Origin: Bostrychus sinensis
Taxonomy: Eukaryota > Chordata > Actinopteri > Gobiiformes > Eleotridae
Direction of reading: 5' to 3'
Assembly: GCA_020698575.1 (NCBI GenBank)
Contig: CM036247.1
Location: 28,868,431 to 28,932,430, forward strand
DNA: 64,000 nt
Shown here: piece by piece, positions 60,387 to 64,000 of the stretch
How positions within the stretch are numbered: position 1 is the stretch's first letter
Layout of the letters: every line of letters starts with the position of its first letter
The notes under the pieces: generated by a model
The model's database searches: none
What the model saw: the letters and a program-made list of their open reading frames with translations, nothing else
What the model was told of the DNA's origin: nothing
Program-made: the position numbers and the translations under genes

Positions 60387-60878
60387 ACAGTGGCCCTGAA
60401 GGGCAAGTCACACCAACAAACTCAAAAACACACAAACAAAAACTGAAACACACAAACACAAATTCAAGAGCATGCACACAAATTTGAAAATACACTCACA
60501 AATTTGAAAACACACATACAAATTCTAAAAGAAGCAGACAAATTCTGAAACACACACACAAATTTGAAAACATGAACGCACTTCAAAACACACACATTTT
60601 GGAAACAAGCTTGAAAACACACAAATTCGGATTTCAGCTTTCCTGAATTTGTGTGTGTTTCCATATTTGTGTGTGCGTGTTTTTAAATTTGTGTGTGTGT
60701 TTCCGAATTTGTGTGCGTGTTTCCCAATTTGTGTGCTTTTCATAATTTGCACACATTTTCAATTTTGTATGCATGTTTCAGAATGTGTGTGCATTTTTTT
60801 TGTATTTGTGTGTGTGTTTCAGTTTTTATTTGCGTGTTATTGATTTTGTTGGTCTGACTTTCCCTTCAAGGCCACCGT
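60387..60878. mobile_element. Foldback hAT-type MITE with 8-bp target duplication
   Basis: The two arms, about 60387-60630 and 60635-60878, are inverted copies: ACAGTGGCCCTGAAGGG at the left, ACGGTGGCCTTGAAGGG read from the right end. Flanks ACTACCCT (60379-60386) and ACTACCCA (60879-60886) match at 7 of 8. Each arm is mostly an ACACACAAATTTGAAA-type minisatellite, with opposite strand sense in the two arms. 492 bp, non-coding. Confidence 0.85.
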
Positions 60879-61504
60879 ACTACCCACCTCCGAGGACAAC
60901 AAATAACATGACTGAGGGTTGCCTAACATCAAATAGACAGACTGCAGTGTTTAACTCCAGTTTTTGGAAAGTCAAACCAGGACCAGGGACCAATGCATCA
61001 TAGAAATTTTACTATTGGCCTTTTTGGAAAAGAAAAACCTACTTACACCCAAACTGCACCACACCACTCCAGAATAAGTGAGGCATATATGAATGTGCAG
61101 AGAAAGTAAGTGTTTCCCATGTCTGACTCAGAGCCATAGTCTGCTGACGTGTGCCTGTCTGTGTAAATGTGTTGACATGTTAGGAAGGTGCTCTGGGCAA
61201 ACTGAGCTTCTGTTTGATTCAGTCTGTAAGTAGTGGCTGACCACAGACTTACATTCTGGACTGGACCCAAAACCACACACAGCCCATTGTGCACAGGGCA
61301 GGGTGGGTATCTGCTTATTGAGCAGAAAGAGGAGGATAAGAAGAGTGCATTGGGACATGATATACAATTCAAGAGATAGAGATAAAAGTTAACTGAATGG
61401 CTGATTCCTCTATGACCTACTTTATAGGCAATGAATAACTCACAGGGCTCTCTGGGGTTCACCACTCTTAAGTTGGAAAAAAAAAAACCTGCTGAAGGCA
61501 CACT

Positions 61505-62090
61505 ACAAAACTACTACAAAACTACTTTTTAGTAGTTAACTGAAGTAAGCATAGGAGAAGTAGTCATGATAATATTAGTTGTAGTAATTATAGTATGCAG
61601 AAGTATTAGTAGGAGCAGTAATATGGCAATAGTAGTAGCAGAAGTAGCAGTAGGACTCGTTATAGGAGTGGCAGTGGTGGTAATATAGCAACAGCTTAAG
61701 TAGTAGTAGTAGTAGTAATGGTAGTAGTAGCAGTAGTAGTAGTAGTAGAATTAGTAACAATAGTGGTAGTAGTTGAAGTAATAGCAGCAGTTGGATTACC
61801 AGTAATAGTAGCAGTGATAGTAATAGTAGGAGCAGCAGTAGCAGTAGAGCAGCAGTAGTTACAATACTACTAGTAGAAGCAGTTGGACTAGCAGTAACAG
61901 AATCAGTTCAAGAGCAGTATAAGTGGTAACAGCAGTACCAAAAGTAGCAGTACTAATTATTAGTATTACTATTAAAAGTAGCAGTAGAAGGCAAAGGTTA
62001 AATACTTTTCTTGACTTTACTTTGCTAGAGTAATATTATTTTAAACTAGCTGTACTTTTACTTGAGTACATATTGTGTGTACTTCAGTTA
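61505..62090. repeat. AGT/AGC-rich tract with Tol2-like terminus
   Basis: Imperfect AGTAGTAGC repeats over about 61560-61990, then TTACTTGAGTACATATTGTG and nearby TACTTTTACTT typical of Tol2-like ends. ORFs here are low-complexity. Confidence 0.65.
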
Positions 62091-63543
62091 GCAACAACAC
62101 TATTACACCATTTGCTGCAGGCCTAATCAGAGTGACTGCTGCTAACAGTGAAAAGAATGGCACAATACAACAGACAGACAGCGCTCTGTAATCAGCCCTG
62201 CCCACTGTTGGATTCCTTATAAAGATGTCATCTGAAGAAAGAAGTGTGGAGCGGTTCAGTCTAGTACAGAGAGACAGAGGAAGCCTAGAGGTACAAGAAA
62301 CAGACATGAGAGTGGAAAACAGCCAACTGACACAGTCTCAGCAGGGGAAGTCAATGATTTACAACATGTTACCTCAACAGCTGCAGGCAAACTTTTACTG
62401 TTCGATTGGGGCGGTTTGGTGTGGTGTTTGGTTCGGTTATGGGCTGTTCAGACCAGGCACTACATTGCAGGCGGCGTAATCGAACTTAAAGTGTTATGGG
62501 TGTGATAAGGTCACTTAGGAAGCATTGTGAGCTGGCTTTGCCCTTTGTTGGGATCATTATAGTCTTGTGAACAAGTCTTCCTACTCTATTAGGGTTATAT
62601 TTAAATTTTTGAGAGGGTTTTAGTGACTTAGTAGTAATAGTGTTGCCAGCACAATACATTTGCACTTTTATTGTATTGCACTTTATTTGGTAATTATGGT
62701 TCACTGTATGTTATATGTTATAGGTCTTGCTCATAATAATACACTGTTTTTATATTCTTTATTAATTGTTTGACCCGGAAGCTATTGGTAATGTGACACC
62801 TGCCCTTAAGTTGTGGAGTAGCGTGGAGCTAAGCTGTCATGTGTCGTTAGCAAGTGGTAGGCCTTGTTTGTTTTTGCTTCCTGTCAAACTTAAATCCAAA
62901 ATTGCCTGTTTCCACACTACAACTACTGGGGATTAAATAATTGTTGCTAAAGGAGTTCAAGCTTTTGTGATCATTTTGAGAGTGCAACAGTAGAGCATTA
63001 CTTCTGAACTTTACTCAAGCATTTCTCATGGGATAGCGTCAGGAACAATATTAGTAGCCTAGCCTGACCACTTCATATTCAAGTGAAATTGATCTGTTGC
63101 CTATTCCATTGAAAACAACATGTGTTGGTAAAAATTCTAACAGAACAGCTTTAACTGTTGATCTAAAATGTGTTTTTTATGCAATGCTTTGTTTGTTTAA
63201 TTAGTTGTATGTTTTTCAAATGACATCAGGTTAGAGGCAGTTTGTTACCCGTTTGTTGTTTATGCATATGTTGGTACTGACCCCTGTTTCAAACAACAAA
63301 ATAACTGATTTTCTGATTTTGGTCACTTCTAACTGACTGTATGTAATGTATATCCAACAGCGGTACTTTCAGTCCATTTGTTTGTTCTTTGTATAAAACA
63401 GAGCCCTGTGGACATTTCATTGTTTAACTTTCTTGTTTACACAGCAGTAAAATCTTTATAGATAACCATATTCCCTTGCACTCTTCACATGGTTTAAAAC
63501 TGCCCTGTAAAATTGAAATTGAGATATGGCTTGCCATGCTATA

Positions 63544-63544
<1 letters not shown>
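62091..63544. other. Intergenic, no recognised gene
   Basis: An 84-codon ORF at 62225-62479 has no recognisable domain and no splice or conservation support. Nothing else seen. Confidence 0.4.

Positions 63545-63575
<31 letters not shown>
63545..63575. repeat. Poly-A run (31 bp)
   Basis: Uninterrupted A run; no retroelement body is recognisable just upstream. Confidence 0.95.
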
Positions 63576-63578
<3 letters not shown>

Positions 63579-64000
63579 TCTGGTTTATATGGATTCAAAT
63601 TAGATTACCAAGGGGGCAGTATAAACATCCCTACCTCTGAAGACAAATGCAAAAAAGTAACAAAAGGAGCAGAACCATCATACTGCTACAGAACTATACA
63701 CTCTACTTTAAAGAAGCAAACAGCAATGGACAAGGCATTATATTCAGATGTGTGCAACTTCAACAGAGGAACCTATTCTAGTCCCATTATCTGTTGACCA
63801 CATCGTCTGGTCTGAGAGAACCTCTTGTGAATAAGCTATTGTCTAGAGCCTCTGCTTCTCTGCAACAACAAAGCAAGAAAAGATGATGGGAGCAAACAAC
63901 AATAGTGCTGTTTTGGGAAGAAAAAAGTGAGCGATTGTGGAGTTTGTCTACGTCATTGACTTGAAAAAAACAGTGGGAACAAAGAACTTTTTGCTTGGGG

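Noticed and set aside
60464..60843. Cys/Phe/Val-rich ORFs on both strands
   Set aside because: They are translations of the GTGTGTTT minisatellite in the foldback MITE.
62225..62479. 84-codon ORF beginning MSSEERSVERF
   Set aside because: No recognisable domain, no supporting splice sites, and the tail runs into Trp/Gly/Val-rich low-quality sequence.

Overview
The window looks like about 64 kb of a ray-finned (teleost) fish genome. The DNA is AT-rich. It holds one multi-exon vertebrate gene with consensus splice sites, and dense teleost-type repeats: Tc1/mariner, hAT and Tol2-like MITEs, BEL/Pao, L2-like LINEs, tRNA-derived SINEs and many microsatellites. I see no bacterial genes, no CRISPR array and no second intact protein-coding gene. 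All coordinates were read by eye from the sequence.

The only intact gene is a sodium/hydrogen exchanger, slc9a1 (NHE1 type), on the minus strand. Thirteen coding exons run from 42730 (ATG) down to 20450 (stop). The reading phases agree at every junction, giving 2391 nt and 796 residues, close to the known length of vertebrate NHE1. Exon 1 carries a signal-like segment and sits in a GC-rich promoter-like region (about 42450-43620). Intron 1 is about 10 kb. Exons 2-5 encode the transport domain, exons 6-13 the cytosolic regulatory tail. Exon 12 is a 57-bp in-frame cassette-like exon placed exactly at the S703-type phosphorylation and 14-3-3 site.

The left third (1-12813) is a decayed, same-orientation tandem copy of the gene's 3' half and part of intron 1. 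Block A (1-about 3862) matches 21891-28119 and keeps copies of exons 11 (cut by the window edge), 10, a scrap of 8, and 7; exons 9 and 6 are gone. Block B (9408-12813) matches intron-1 sequence 34525-37422, in places without a visible difference. Between them, where exons 5-2 would lie, is a truncated BEL/Pao retrotransposon (about 4041-9203). It was hit by a hAT-type element (5214-7373), which was in turn hit by a solo LTR (5607-6634). The two copies differ by clean insertions and deletions, so the order of events can be read.

From 12814 to about 16380 lie old repeats, and from about 16380 to 20449 the probable 3' UTR and flank. From 43.6 to 64 kb upstream of slc9a1 I see no gene, only repeats. 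These include three elements with recognisable 8-bp target duplications (50361-50853, 57485-58011, 60387-60878), several Tol2-like termini, AGT-rich tracts, a 53-bp tandem repeat and an 88-bp TA tract. I found no convincing new coding system; the notable content is the gene's cassette exon, the decayed tandem copy and the layered transposons.
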